Below are positions 33,202-46,180 of a stretch of DNA of 64,000 bases, in pieces. Position numbers and translations under genes: made by a program. A model generated the notes under the pieces. It did not search any database and was not told where the DNA came from. It was given only the letters and a program-made list of their open reading frames with translations. Origin of the DNA: Diplodia intermedia. Taxonomy: Eukaryota > Ascomycota > Dothideomycetes > Botryosphaeriales > Botryosphaeriaceae. Positions within the stretch are counted from its first letter, which is position 1, and each line of letters opens with the position of its first letter. The stretch covers positions 36,645 to 100,644 of the forward strand of contig JAKEKT010000115.1 of assembly GCA_021495925.1 (NCBI GenBank). Reading direction: 5' to 3'.

Positions 33202-36200
33202 TTAAATCTTCCGCCTCAACGTAAATTTCGAGGCTTGGGTGGCAGCTGGCAAGGCGTCCGAGAAACGGTCTCTTTCTGTTGATTGTTAGTATTGGAACTA
33301 AACCGACACTTCTTCCCCTCGCACTGATAGCGAAGGGAGAAGGCATGCTGAGGATGTGACTTACCAGCCTCGGTCTCGAAACCCAGCGTAATGTCGTCAT
33401 GCTCGCCCGGATACTCCGGCATGTCGAGGCATGCAAACCTTCTCTTAGCCTGCTCAACTTCATCCACAGGCCCAGTCTCCCTCTTCTTCTCCGGAGGCAA
33501 CCAGAACTTCGCATCAACCATCCTCAAGCCGAAACGGCCCCTCTCACCCTTGCTGCCCTTAAGCTCGATCTTCTCAAAGAGATCCATCGTCTTGATTTGA
33601 AAGTTCATGGCATCCGAGTGGGAAAAGTCCTCCATGTAGGCGCAGAATTGGATCGTGTTGGCTTGCTGAAGAATCTGGAGCCGGACAGTCTGCGCCTCCC
33701 AGCGCTTGTAAATGGGGACAACCATTCGCCTGCGTGAAATAGCAAGAGTGGCAGCAATGCCATCGTACTTGACCTCGAACCCAGTGACGGCTGCTTGGAA
33801 CTTGTGCATAGCTATGAGGACTCAATCAGCGACATGTTTCAGAAACCGTGCGCTTTCTTTTATTTACCTTCATGATCCTTGAAACAGTAGCTTCTGATCG
33901 TGGGTGACGTCTTAATGGTCCGCAAGAAATCCGCAAGGGCGTCCGGAACCTGCGCATCGGCACGCTTTGCGTCAACAGCGGCTGTAGCATCATGTTGCGG
34001 GTAGCGGAGGAAGTGGATGTCGGGGTTGCCGCTGTTGTCGAGCCTGACGAGCATCTCGCCGGGTCCTATTAGGAATTGTCAGTAGCTGAACTCAATTATC
34101 GGGGAAGCCGAACATACCAAGGTTCAACCGATCAGTTATAGATCCGCAAGAATGCCTCGTGATGACACGCAGTTCTTCCGAAAGAATTGTCTGCGGCACT
34201 TCTTCCTCGGGGTCGTCGGGCTCCTTGTTGAGAACCTTGACGTCCGCCCACTGCATTTTCTTCACGATATCGTGGCCAGCGGCGAAAACTTCCTTCATGC
34301 CAACTTGTTCCACCAAGTATCCCTTCAGAGGCACCTGAGCGGGGCAGAACTCATCTGGACCAACCGCAAGACCGTTGAGAACTTGGAACAGCTGCACACG
34401 CTCTCTAGCATCCTTGAAGCTCATGATAGCAGTGCACATCTTCTTCCCATCTTCTTTGATCCTCAGCATCATCAAGGGAACGTTGGCATCAGCAGGGTCA
34501 CTCCTGAACTCGAAAAGAATGGGCCGTTTCCCCGTGTATTCATGAACAACACTGCTGAGAGTCTTGCTCCGCGGGCTTGTGACAAGGAGAAGACGATAAC
34601 CACGGTGGAGTTTTCGCTGTCCAGTGCCCTCGTTGACCATCATGAACTTCTCGAAGACGCGGACTTTGCAGTGTTTGATCCTGTCCGGCGGGAAAGCAGA
34701 AGGGTTCTGCGGGTCGTTGTACTGGAGGTCACGCACGGTGACTTCGTGGATGCATTGCTCGTCAGGGCGATTGTTCATGCTAGTCTCGACCTGGCGTGTG
34801 TAATCACAGATGCCCCACAACATCCGGTAGTCCTTTTCTTCCAGATCAAGACTCAGGGTAAAGCCACGGGGCAGACGGATGTAAAGGCCACGGGTGCTGG
34901 TCTTCCACTTGACATTCGCCCAAGTAGCACCCTTCTTCGGGTCTCCTTGCACTGCACAGGTGAGAAGATCCGTCTGGCTGCAAATGCCGATTTTAACATT
35001 CCAGTCGTTATGGGGGCGCATAATAGTCAGCACGGCCGGCAGGGAGATGCCGGAGAGGTCATCGTCGTCTTCGGAGCTGATGCCCACGTTAACAAAGATG
35101 CGGCCGTAGCAGAAGTCGTCCTTGGTGTCGTTGAGGGGCATGACGGATCGAGGGTTGATGGCCTTGTTAGCGCTATCAACAACGATTGACCTGCTCTTTC
35201 CTCCGAGAACTGCCTCCACGTCCGGCGTAAAGGTGGGGTAGCTGACCCAGATGTTCTGATCCTGGCCTTGGATGAGGGCATTCTCGGGCGGCATGAGGTT
35301 GTTCCTGGAAACGGAGATAAGAAGACCCTTCAAGCTGCTCAGAGTAGACTCTTGAACCTCGAAGATCTCGACCATCTCCTCGTCTCCAGCAGCGCGTGCT
35401 GCGTCAGCTTGGGCGCCAGGCTTGCCGAAGCTCCTGATGCCCGGATGAGTGTCAAGCACCTCTGTCAGTATCCACCAAGTCTTGGCGAGATCGACATGGG
35501 CCTGAGTAAGCAGCTGTTGTTCCTGCGTCTGACCGCGGGGCCGGTTCCGGATCATGACCTCCAGACCGGAGCGGCCCTTCAGAAACCACCAGATAGCGGC
35601 CCGCAGCCACGTCATCGGCGCGATTGACTCAATTGACTTCTTGGCCTCCGCAGTGAGCTTGAACACTCCACGCATATGCTCCACACGCTCGGCAAAGTCG
35701 TCGAGGGCGGAATCGCCGGCCGCAACGAGATCGGCGCGGTGGCCTGAGGAGGCTGCACTCCAGCCGGCGGTGCGATCGGAGAGAACATTGGGCGAGCGCG
35801 GAGGCTGCTTCGGGATCTCGACATTAAGAGCAGGGGATCTCATTGGTGACTTGTCGCGGCTATCAAAGTCGCGCTGGGTGGGGGTGAGGGCGTCGATAGA
35901 ATTGGGAGAAGATGCGTGGGCAGGTACAGGAGGAGGCACCAGGCCTGGTTGAAAGTAACCGGAAGAGGGGGGACGAGAATGCGGAGGGCTGGTGACGAAG
36001 TCGCGCTGCGAGTTCGTGTCGGTAGGGCTGGTATTAGAGTGCGTGAGAGAGACGTGGCCGCCGGACGAAGCAGATGAGGGTCTCCGCCCAGACGTCGGAT
36101 CATCAAAGGGGTTCGGCCGGGGTGGTGCCTTGGCGCCTTGATCATTTGACGACCTTCTGTATGAGGTAGAGGACATTGACCGCGGCGATCCCACTTCAAA

Positions 36201-37226
36201 CGTGCTTGAGCTAGACATGGATGGTGCGCGATCATCCTCCGGCGACGGCTCTGCGATAGCCGCAGGTTGTTGCAAATGCAAGGCTTGGCCCTCGTCGTTG
36301 CGCATCTGGAGTTGCACGCGGGCTGCGAGCGAATTTGGATTTGTGGGCTCGGAGGAGAGGTAGCTGCTCAGCTCTGGGGTGAGATGAAGGGAGGAGTCGT
36401 CCGAAGATGTGGAAGTGACCTTTGATAGCTCAGGTAGGCGGGGTGGGTCATCATCTTCCGGAGATTCGGGTGTCATCTGGGAGAGACCGGTCTGCGACCG
36501 CTTCAACGGCCCGGGCCTAAAGTCTGGTTCGTCATCCGGCGTGCTATCCGCAGTCGTGGCACCGGTAGCAGCGCGCGGGCGCTGGAACCCACGCTGCTCA
36601 TCCTCGTCGTCCGCGCCGTCGGTGGGCAGCGCCTGAGGGGGAGGTGATTTGGGCCGGCTGAAGCGCGTTTGCAGGCTCGGAGAGACCTCTCCCCACGACG
36701 TGTGAGCTCTCTTGACGTTATCGGGCCTCTCTAGGGTCCTGTGTGTGACGGTCATCGACCGACCGATGTCTGCCTCGTTGAACTTCCGGCCCTCTGCCTT
36801 TGCAGCCCGAGCAGCGGCGACACGGCGCCGCGATATTTCAATTGGAGGGATTTCCGACTCGTCACCTCCTTCGCCAATGACGTGCGGCGGGTCGTTGAGG
36901 AAGCCCACGGTCAGAGTCTTGGACCGCGGCCGCGACGGGCGGGCGCCGGAGCCCCGCAGCGACGAGGGCAGGGAGCTCGACAAATTGGGGTCGGGCTTGT
37001 AGTTTTGTTTGGCCTTGGAGAGCAGATCTGAGGCGCCGGGCCAGCGCTGGGCGGTGGCCACGTCTATGCGAGGGGCGCCCTTGTCAGTCGAAGGCTTGAG
37101 GAAGTCCATGACCTCGGCCTCGTTCATCTTCTTCTTCTCGTGCTTGGCAACCGAGTCCTCGCGCTTGAACATCTTCCATTTGCTCTGCTTGGGCACACGG
37201 CCCGTCTCCTGGACTTCGTCGGCCAT
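33202..37226 (-). CDS. Large conserved-looking protein of unknown function, 1275 residues
   Basis: Four exons on the minus strand: 37226-34118, 34065-33868, 33811-33365 and 33275-33202. All joints are GT-AG with consistent phases, ending LRRKI. Residues 1 to about 500 are disordered (Ser/Pro/Asp-rich, with basic RSKTLTVGFLNDPP and similar linear motifs). From about residue 520 the protein is globular. A helical stretch (DLAKTWWILTEVLDTHPGIR) leads into a long mixed alpha/beta region with NVKIGICSQTDLLTCAVQGD, LYIRLPRGFTLSLDLEEKDY and RPILFEFRSDPADANVPLMM. The last part, entered through exons 2-4, resembles repeated PH-like or lipocalin-like beta modules, which is inference from strand pattern only. 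No catalytic motif or membrane span. I do not recognise a named family. Confidence 0.88.
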
Positions 37227-40062
37227 GCTGGCACAGTGGGGGCGTGGGAGGTGCGGAGGATACGCGGAGTCGTCGGCGGGGCGGCGCGGTGTAGCATGCG
37301 CAGCGGACGGCGCAGGAGGGACGGGGTCGAGGAGAAAAGCAGGCGGGCGCTGGGTCGAGGCAGAGGGAGCGGGCCCGGACGAGTGTGTCTGGCGGCGCCG
37401 TATCGCTCCTGGCGTGGTGGTGCGCGGTGTAGATGCTCGTCCAGGGCGCCCGTTATCGTGGGCTGGTACTGGGGCTGGTGCGCTTGGGCGTCAGGGCGGA
37501 CACAGGCTGCGGGCTCCGGGCCAGGGTCCCTGCTAGCGAGCCAATGCGACTGGGCGGGGCGCGCTCACTATCCGCTCAAGGCAAAAAGCTACGCCAAATA
37601 CGAAGAACAGCGGCGGCAGAGAGGGCTTGGGGAGCTGCCGCGCTGCTCGTAGATTGCAATTTGGGCAGACCCGAGCAGCGCGCAACTCTGGCCTCCTTGG
37701 CGGGCTGTGGAATGCGCGCACGTGTCACCTTGCCTCATCTCCTGGCGGCGGAGAGGTTTCACGCTGAGGAGCAACGCGCGCGCTCAGATAGGCTCTGGCT
37801 GCTGCGATCGTAGGGCCTCTGGGGGTCCTCGGTCCGTCTCCACCTGCCTGAAGCCTACGCCGCCCTGCCACGCTGCCCGCCTCCCTTGAGCCGGCAGGAC
37901 GGCCGCGCTCGTATCTGACGCCGTGCCAGAGCCGTGCCGCAAATTTAGACGTGCCCGCCCCCGTGTGCCGTCGCCTGATGCTCCTCCGCGCCGCGTGGAG
38001 GCGCGCCCGCGCCCGCTGGGCTGGTGGCTGGCCTCGACACCCCTGCTCCCGCGGCGAACATCAATGGCTTGTTTCAGCGCCGAACGACGTCGCGGCTCTG
38101 CGGCGTGCCGCTCTCCCTACGCGCCGCTGCCTGCCGCTGTTACACGCCTGTAAATCGTCATTAAGCGTACGTCGTCCTGCACATCGCCCGCCACTGCCCG
38201 CCGCGCCTTGACCATTCCACCTGAGCCCTACGGCTCTCCGCTATACGAGTCGGTCTCGTCCCGCCGACGCCGCCGCGCTCGAGCCGCGTCTACACGAGCG
38301 CGCGCAGTTCGAGTAGCTCCAGATCCTGAATCAACTCTCTGGGCGACTCGAGCGCCGTGGGAGCTCTGGAGGATCGTCGGTGCCTTCTTCGTCGGCTTGG
38401 GATCAGGAGGCCCTCGCGGACGCAGCCGCTGCACGCTCGCAGCAGCCCAAGTGGTCCGCACGGTTGGCCTAGCACCGCGCTTCCTCCCGCAGCCTGCATC
38501 TGACGTCTCATTCCGAAGCCACCCTGGCCCTGCCACTCGTCTACCTCTTGCAGCCCTCTCTCCTGAGTAGTGCTTCTCGGATGATTCAGACCGCCTTTTT
38601 GCACCTTTTCCCCAGCGTCGACCCCGGCCTCATTGCTTGTCCTTGGGCCAAACACCGCACACCCACATGTGCAATTCCCGCAGCCCTCACGACCATGGGC
38701 CCAACAAGCCGCGCTCCGCCGTTGCAATGACGTCCTCTTGACATTTGCTTTTTGCAAGCGCCCAACCGCCGTGCCAATCATGGCTGGTTTGGGGTGAGAT
38801 CGCTCTCGTTGGAGAGGAGATCGTCGCGGCCCACAACGTGCACTGGTTCTACGCGAGCCTGACGTGCCTGAGTCGAGAGCCGAGCGTCACGCGGGCTGGC
38901 AATGTCTCTCCAAACGATCGTTCTGATCATTTTCCACACGACCGCTCTGCTCGATTGCCGGGGTGATCTGAACGCCTGAAGGGATTGCTGGTGAACAGCC
39001 ATTGAACCGGTGCAGTGGGAAGCGAAGCAATCACGTTCCATAATTGTCTCCACCTGGCGTGAGCTTAGCTTTCCTTTGAGTCGACCTCTGCTCCCAAACA
39101 CCATCTAGAGAATCCATATCCCACTTCGGCGACGCCGGGCAGGGCCGCAGCGAAACCTTCAGAAAATATGCCAGGTACTGCGGCACACCCCGCTTGTCAC
39201 CGGGCCCCGTTTGCGGTCCGCGAATATTCATGGTCGAATAGGCGACGCCGAAGGGATTCGCCGTTCGGCATTTTTACGCAGCGGAAACGCAAGCATCTGT
39301 AGGGGAAAACGGGTGCTATTTTTATCTACGCCTATGCCCACCCGGCGCCATTCTCCTTGGCTTGGCGGTAACAGAATACGTGATGATACCTACCGCATTG
39401 TGTAACATGAGGCGGTGCTCGCGCTCCTACGGGAGCATTAAGGGGCCTGAGCCACACGACAAGCTTCTCTCGAAGCCGTACGATGCACCAGCCTCGGTAT
39501 AGGGCTGGATTTGAGGCGCACTGGCGCTGTGGCTGCAAGAAACAAATGTCGGCCCTCGGCAACCGGGATACGAGACCTAAATGTGGCGCGGCCCTTCTCA
39601 CCACGGCTTTCCTCTGCTGCCTCCTTTTCTAGTCATTGACTTGCCGGCCATGCCGCAAGCCGACCCTGCAAGAAAGAAGGGTTATCCTGCTCAATGGCTA
39701 TTCCAGCTTGCCGTGGCCAAGTGGGTGCATCGACACAACCGTGACACACCTAGGCACCTCAATTTGGGAAGGATCGAGACTTTCTAGATTGTGCGTGATC
39801 ATTTCCTCGGAAGCAAGCTTCCATCTTTTCTATCAGAAAATCATATCTTAGTGTGTGTGCATCGTGAGCAAGATGAGTTGTTGAGCCTCGAGTTTGGTGT
39901 TCGTGGCCTTTTGGGACTAGCGCGCGGAACAACAATTCCGCGAATGCCGTCCCACCGAGCAGGCACAGGCGAAGCGAAACTTTCGATATCGCTGAGACGA
40001 CGCCGACGACGACAATATACCCTTCCACCCTACCCTCGACCACCACCGAATAATCCGCAAAA
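37227..40062. other. Divergent intergenic region, 2.8 kb
   Basis: Between outward starts of the 1275-residue gene and RPL23. GC-rich to about 38.5 kb with chance open frames. A pyrimidine-rich stretch just before 40063 is typical of ribosomal protein genes in fungi. No RNA gene seen. Confidence 0.5.
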
Positions 40063-40920
40063 ATGGGCAAGAGAGGGTACGTCATCTCCCTCACCCCCGA
40101 AACCGCTGTCGCGACGGCCACGGTCACGACTTTGGAGCGCGAAGAGACCTGGAGGATCGCGGGATTGGCCCTGGAGGACATGAGTTGCTGACATCAAATC
40201 TGCAGACGCGCTGCCACCGGCAACAAGCTGAAGATGACCCTTGGTCTTCCTGTGTACGTTCACGTCCCGCAACAACACCCCGAGCCATGAGAACCCCCCA
40301 GATCCGCTCGAAAGCAACCCGCACGCGCACGCGCATCACGCCCGCGACACATGGAGAAAGCCGAACGAAAAAACTGACTTGCGTTACAGCGGCGCCGTCA
40401 TGAACTGCTGCGACAACTCGGGTGCCAGGAACCTGTACATCATCTCGGTCAAGGGCACTGGTGCGCGCCTGAACCGTCTGCCCGCCGGTGGTGTCGGTGA
40501 CATGGTCATGGCGACCGTCAAGAAGGGAAAGCCCGAGCTGAGGAAGAAGGTCATGCCCGCCGTCATCGTCCGCCAGTCGAAGCCCTGGAAGAGGGGTGAC
40601 GGCATTTTCCTCTACTTCGAGGACAACGCCGGTGTGGTACGTGCACGCCCCGGATCCTGAACGCGGAGGATAATGGAAAGATTTTTGGAGCAAGAGGAAT
40701 TTGGCAAGAATGGACAACGGCTGACGCAATTCGGAACAGATCGTCAACCCCAAGGGTGAGATGAAGGGCTCCGCCATCACCGGCCCCGTCGGTAAGGAGG
40801 CTGCTGAGCTCTGGCCCGTAAGTTTTGCTCCGCGCTCCCCGCGGGAAAGCGTCTCAGCGATACGGATCCGACTGACATCCTGCACAGCGTATTGCCAGCA
40901 ACTCTGGTGTCGTCATGTAA
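40063..40920 (+). CDS. RPL23: 60S ribosomal protein L23 (uL14)
   Basis: Five exons: 40063-40076, 40206-40253, 40390-40636, 40740-40817 and 40888-40920. They give 139 residues, the usual eukaryotic length. The product begins MGKRGRAATGNKLKMTLGLP and contains [55 protein letters not shown] and the C-terminal RIASNSGVVM, all uL14 hallmarks. It is a component of the large subunit, next to the sarcin-ricin loop region and subunit interface. The first exon is only 14 bases and the last 33, typical of intron-rich fungal ribosomal protein genes. Confidence 0.97.
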
Positions 40921-42335
40921 AGCGTTTCCTGCTTGGGGTCTTCTTTATCGGTTTTCACGTGGGGAAAAAGGGTGGCGTGCATTTGGTCGCCCGGGTTCAT
41001 ACCATAAGACTACTTGATAGTAGTGAAATGCAAAAAACGAAACATGAACACCACAACTTCTGGTCTGGATTAGTGTATGCCATGATTTCATCGTCAGTCG
41101 CTTTACTAGGGCCACGAGGGCAACAGTGAACCAAATTTCAACCTGGAAAGCCTGCGACTGCCAAGGCGACCTCGATAGCCACCCGGAGCCAAGTTGCGGA
41201 TGGAACGACTCCGGTATCAGCCCAAAAACCTGTCCAAGTATCGCAAGCGTGTTGTGGGGATGTGCGGAGACGGTCGAAGAAGCGAAATAAGACTCGGCCT
41301 GAACCGAAATGACAGATCATTTGTCGCCCTGAACCCGCTCATAGCTTCCCCTGCGTCTAGCCAACAGTTTGATTTGTACTGCGATATGGTGCACATATTG
41401 CCTTGCAGGTACGCATGCAATACTTGCACCTTGAATTTCGGTTCCCGGAAGAGAGCACCTACCAACCATCCGGGCATCTCCTACATATTAAGCTTATGAC
41501 GCCCTATATACGCGTTATCTAGTCATATTGTCGAGCAATATCGTGACATTGCAGGTGGGCTTGTCGATAATTGCTCCTCTAGCACCAACTAGAGCAGCAA
41601 ACGTCCTGGTCGGGGGCACCATTTCACCTTCCAGCCTTTCACTTTGCATACGCTCATCTCGCGTCTGGTATTTCCCCTAATGTGACTTCTCTAACGACGA
41701 GGTATAGAAGCATATCTCCTGCAATCTGCCTCCGACTACACCTCCACAGTGGACCGATCGATCGTATGAGTGGACACCACAACACAACAATCTTTTAATT
41801 ATATCGATCAGAAGATCCAACGCTAGCATCTGCTTTCGCACCCGCGTGATAGAGATTGCCAAGCACTAAGGACGAGACACAAGCCCCATCACCAACCTCC
41901 GCAGCAGGGGCACGATCTAAAGTGTATCCACGCGTTGTCTTGCTCCTGTTCTGTCACCCCGTCCAGCACGCCGTCATCTTGCTCGACATCACTTGGTCAT
42001 GAACCGAAGCAGTACCGAAAACTAGAGAGAGAGGAAGCTGCCATCAATCACAAGCAATTATATACACCACTCCAAAAGACAAAAAACTCGACGAAGCTGA
42101 ATGCAATTATCCCCCATGATCTCATATCTTTTGTGCTACTCCACGCCAATTGGTCCCAAGGAAAGAATCAAAATGAGAAATGAGAGAAAGAGCATTCATG
42201 CTACCAATAACCAAGGGAGTAAAAAACAAAAAAGAGCTCATTCATTCTGACATAGTTTTTTTTCCTCATGTAACGGCCATCATACTGCGTTTGTTATCAG
42301 CATGCGTTTGCTATATCAGCATTCCTTCAGGTTTT
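40921..42335. other. Convergent 3' intergenic region
   Basis: Between the stop codons of RPL23 and the epsin gene. A/T-richer than the rest. Only 3' UTR-like sequence; no supported gene. Confidence 0.6.
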
Positions 42336-44221
42336 TCAACCCAATAGGTCGTCCAACCCGCTGCTCCCCGTCTTCTGTCCCTGCGCCGGAGCACCAGCCA
42401 TGGGTGGCGCTGGAGATCCGCCGGCTGGCGCGCCCCACAGACCACTGCTCGTCTTTTGCTTGGCTAGATCCGCCATCGTGACCTTCGGCCCCGTCTGGGC
42501 GGGCTTCTTCGAGCCCATGCCGGAGAGCAGGTCTGAGAAGGCATCGCCGCCGGCGGGCTTCTTGGCGCCGCCAAAGCCGCCGCCGATGCTGCCGGTGGGC
42601 GACATGACGCCTGGCGCGGAGCCCTTGTTGAGGCTGCCGCCCGTCTGCTGGGTTGAGAGAGTCATTCCGCCGGCTGGCACAGAGGTGAAGTAGTTGGGCT
42701 GGTTGGGGGTGTAGCCCATGGGCTGCTGCTGCTGAGGCGGCGGCGCGAAGCCGGAGTTGGTGGAAGCCGGCGTCTGGCGTGCGGAAGAAATGCTGCCAGT
42801 GGGCGAGTGGATGGACGAGAACAGGTCGTTGATGTTGGACGCTTGGGCACCCGAACGTGGCTGCGGTGCAGCGAATTGCGTTGCCTGGGCAGAGGCCCCG
42901 GTGGGCGCGGGAGAGAGGACGCCGAAGCCTCCAGCTGCGGGAGCTGGAGCGGCAGCAACTGGGGCGGCGACTGGAGCCGGAGTGGCAGACTGGAAGTCAT
43001 CGAAGTCGTCGTCATCTGCTGCGCCGCCGGATTGCATGGCGCCGAAGTCGTCGGCGGCAGAGCTGGTGGCAGGAGCCTTGCCATTGGACGTAGATGGAGC
43101 GGGCTCGGGGTCGTCGAAGGAGAAGAGGTCGACTTCAGGTTGCTTGGGCTTGGGAGGCTCCTCCTTCTTCTTGCTGGCGGCACCACCGCTGGTCTCCCGT
43201 CTGACACCAGCTCTTTGGTCGGCCTGCCTCCTGCCAGGAGCTGCAACCGCGCCTTCGTCGTACTCGTCGTACTCGTCGAACCTGTCCCGCCTGCTGTTGC
43301 CCGCGCCATGGTAGCTGCTGTCTGCCTCGCCGCCGAAGCCACCGCCATCGCCGTAGACACCTCCGCTAAAGCCTCCATAGCCACCGCCGCCACTGAAGCC
43401 GCCGCCACTCTCGCTGCCGAAGCCGCTGTAGCGGTTGCTGGAGGAGAAGCCCAGACCGGCACCACCCTCGACACCAGTGTACTTGTTGCGAGTAGCCCGG
43501 GCCTTCTTGCGCTCTGAACGGATGCGCTCCACATCGCTGAGCAGCTCGCCCAGCTCCTTTGCTCGGTTGCGCACATTGATACCCTGGTCCTTGCCGTTCA
43601 TGTCGATGTAGTGGAACTGGCGCAGCATCTTGAGGAGCGAGAGGTGGGATCGTGCATCGTCGATGACACGCTCGGAGCCATTCTTGACCAGGAACTCGAG
43701 CAGTTGGAGGGCCTATCTTCCCGTCAGCACCGTCGCGATAGTATGTGGAGAGATTGGGCTGTGGGCGCGCACCTTGTAGATTTGCCGCCACTCCTCTGCT
43801 GACTTCTCGGTGAAACGCTTGTAGATCATGGGCATGATCTCGTTGAGCAGCTGGCTGATGCATCGTTTAGCATGCGCGGCGAAGGGCAGGGCGTTGCGGG
43901 AGACTGACTAGTTGTACGTGCCATTCGCGATCTCCTGCATCAGAGACGAAGATGCTCCCCTGGAGAGCGGGATCAGCAACGGTGTCGACGCAAAGCCGGG
44001 GGCGAGATGCTCACCAAGGCTCATTGTTAGTGGCCTCGCGCACCTTCGCCTCCATCTCGGTATAGTTCATGACAGCTGGGCGGGTGGTTAGCCATTTCCG
44101 CGAGCCTTGCGCGTTGGCGTCCGGACAGATGTCGCATACCATTCTGGACCTTGCGCACGCCAGCCTTGAGGTCGTAGAGCGTGAGGTTGCTCACTTGGTC
44201 CTTGAGGCTGTCGAAATTCAT
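42336..44221 (-). CDS. ENT3: Epsin-type ENTH-domain protein, Ent3-like clathrin adaptor
   Basis: Five exons: 44221-44140, 44075-44015, 43959-43909, 43854-43773 and 43712-42336. They encode 550 residues. The ENTH domain (residues 1 to about 140) begins MNFDSLKDQVSNLTLYDLK and includes VMNYTEMEAKVREATNNEPW, QLLNEIMPMIYKRF and LQLLEFLVKNGSERV. ENTH domains bind phosphoinositides, and Ent3 proteins work at trans-Golgi/endosome clathrin sites. The tail is Gly/Tyr-rich, then Ala/Pro/Gln-rich with acidic-phenylalanine motifs (DDDDFDDFQS, LFSFDDPEP) that fit clathrin or gamma-ear adaptor binding, and ends GLDDLLG. No ubiquitin-interacting motif or NPF is seen, which favours Ent3 over Ent1/2. Divergent from the cyclophilin gene. 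Confidence 0.9.
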
Positions 44222-45201
44222 CTTGGGCGCGGACTCGGGGGCGGCGGGCGAGCTTTGCGGAAGCGGTGGTGTGGTGGAAGGGCAACTCGCAGCGTCCGGT
44301 GGTGCTTTCCCCGGGGCGGATGGCCTTGGCAGGTGTTTCCAGGGTTGGAGACGCCCGAAGCTTGCCGCAAGTCGACCGTCTCGAGCACGCCCACGCAGAG
44401 TCTGACGGTGGTGGATAATCCGGGCGCTCACGACGGCTGCGCAGATCGAGAGACCGGCAATTTGCCTTTCGGTACCTAGGACTCCCGCGAAGAGTGTGGT
44501 TTCCAAATGGCCTCTTCACGCGGTGACGCTCAGCCGGGGCTTGGATGCCCGACCGCCGTTCCCGGCACCGCACCCTGGCCGCGCCCGGACGCGACGGGAG
44601 CCTCGACTCTGCACGTGATATCTCGTTCGACTGCTCAGGCAGAGCGGTGAGAAATGGGCCGGCTGGCACAGCGTGCGCAAATGCATTGGCCGGGGCAGAG
44701 GCGCGAGAGGCGGGACGCAGCCATCACGTGACGCGTGCTGGAATTCTGCTCGGCGCCGGCGATGCCATCGGCTGCGTCAGTGCTCTGCGAGTCTTCTGGG
44801 AAGCGCAGCTCGACAATTCTCACACATCGCCTGCCGCTCAGCGCCCTCAATTGCCCTCAATCGCCCGCCGCAAGCTCCATCGAGCTCCGTCCCACGCGCT
44901 CGCCTCCATCAAGCCTGTTTCCCGCCGCATCGGTACGTGTGCTGCCCCTCCACTGCCGCGGGCTGCTGCGCCTGGGGAGCTCCAGCCAGCTTCTGAGCTC
45001 TCCGATCGCCCGCAGCCACCGTCGTCCTGCTCGGGGTCGCAGGCTTGGTCAGCCTCGATTTCCCCACCATGACGACGGATGTGCATTAGGGCAGAGCTTG
45101 CAGAGGCAGGCACAGCCCTCCGCAGGCGTTGCGCAGCAGCCCGAGGCGTCTCACTTTTCTCCTCACGTGCCCAGGCCGCTAAACCCGAAGCACTGCAGAC
45201 C
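44222..45201. promoter_or_regulatory. Shared divergent promoter region (epsin / cyclophilin)
   Basis: About 980 bases between outward starts. CT-rich tracts near 45230-45330 lie inside the leader-coding part of the cyclophilin gene and could serve as an internal promoter for the short cytosolic form. Confidence 0.45.
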
Positions 45202-45691
45202 ATGGCCGCGTTCCTCCCGAGGCGGGGCTGCTCCGTTCCACGTATTTTCTACCCCTCCAAGGGCCCCTCCTCCCGCTTCTTCTTCAACTCACCACTCCAC
45301 CGCTTCCCTCAATCCACCCCCTCTTCCATTAGAAACTTCCACGCTTCATCAGCAAACATGGGTATCAACGTCTACGTACGTCCTCCCCGCCCTCGCTGCC
45401 TCTGCTGCTGCTGTCGCTAACTGGTCGCTGCTTACAGTTCGATTGCGAGTGGGAGTAAGTTGACGCCGCGCCGCATTGACCGCGACGTGCTGCTGACCGC
45501 ATCTCCCCAGGGGCCCTGAGGTCCAGGTTGACTCCAAGGGCAACGTCACCTCGACCGGCGCCGTCAAGGAGCAGGCCGGCCGCATCAACTTCGAGCTCTT
45601 CGACGACATCGTCCCCAAGACCGCCGAGAACTTCCGCGCCCTGTGCACCGGCGAGAAGGGCTTCGGCTACCAGGGCTCCAAGTTCCACCGT

Positions 45692-45724
<33 letters not shown>

Positions 45725-46180
45725 TTCACCCGCGGCAACGTACGTCGCTCCCTCACAACCGCGACGACGATGGCGTCATGGCTGCGTCGCTGGCCAAGGC
45801 GTTGTACTGACGGCTGCGCAGGGCACTGGTGGCAAGTCCATCTACGGCGAGAAGTTCGCCGACGAGAACTTCAAGCTCCAGCACTCCAAGCCCTTCCTCC
45901 TCTCGATGGCTAACGCTGGCCCCAACACGTAAGGAGACACAGCCCCGCCCCACCCAATTGAGAAAGAGGCTAACCCATTTGCCACAGCAACGGCTCGCAG
46001 TTCTTCGTCACCACCGTCGTCACGTCGTGGCTGGACGGCAAGCACGTCGTCTTCGGCTCCGTTCCCGATGGCGACGTCGAGTCGTACAGGGTCATCAAGG
46101 CCATCGAGGCCTGCGGCAGCGGCTCTGGCGCCATCAAGTACAAGAAGGCTCCCGCCATCGTCAAGTCTGGCCAGCAGTAA
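45202..46180 (+). CDS. CPR1: Cyclophilin-type peptidyl-prolyl isomerase with mitochondrial and cytosolic forms
   Basis: Exons 45202-45375, 45438-45454, 45511-45739, 45822-45928 and 45988-46180 give 239 residues from the first ATG or 187 from the in-frame ATG at 45358. The long form adds a basic, Ser/Arg/Phe-rich leader ending SIRNFHASSANM, which fits a mitochondrial presequence. In Neurospora one cyclophilin gene makes both forms in the same way. The catalytic core has FHRVIPQFMLQGGDFTRGNG (Arg, Phe, Gln of the active site), SMANAGPNTNGSQFFVTT and WLDGKHVVFG, as in cyclosporin-sensitive cyclophilins. An N-terminal insertion with EVQVDSKGNVTSTG lengthens the domain. It acts as a folding catalyst in both compartments. 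Confidence 0.96.
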
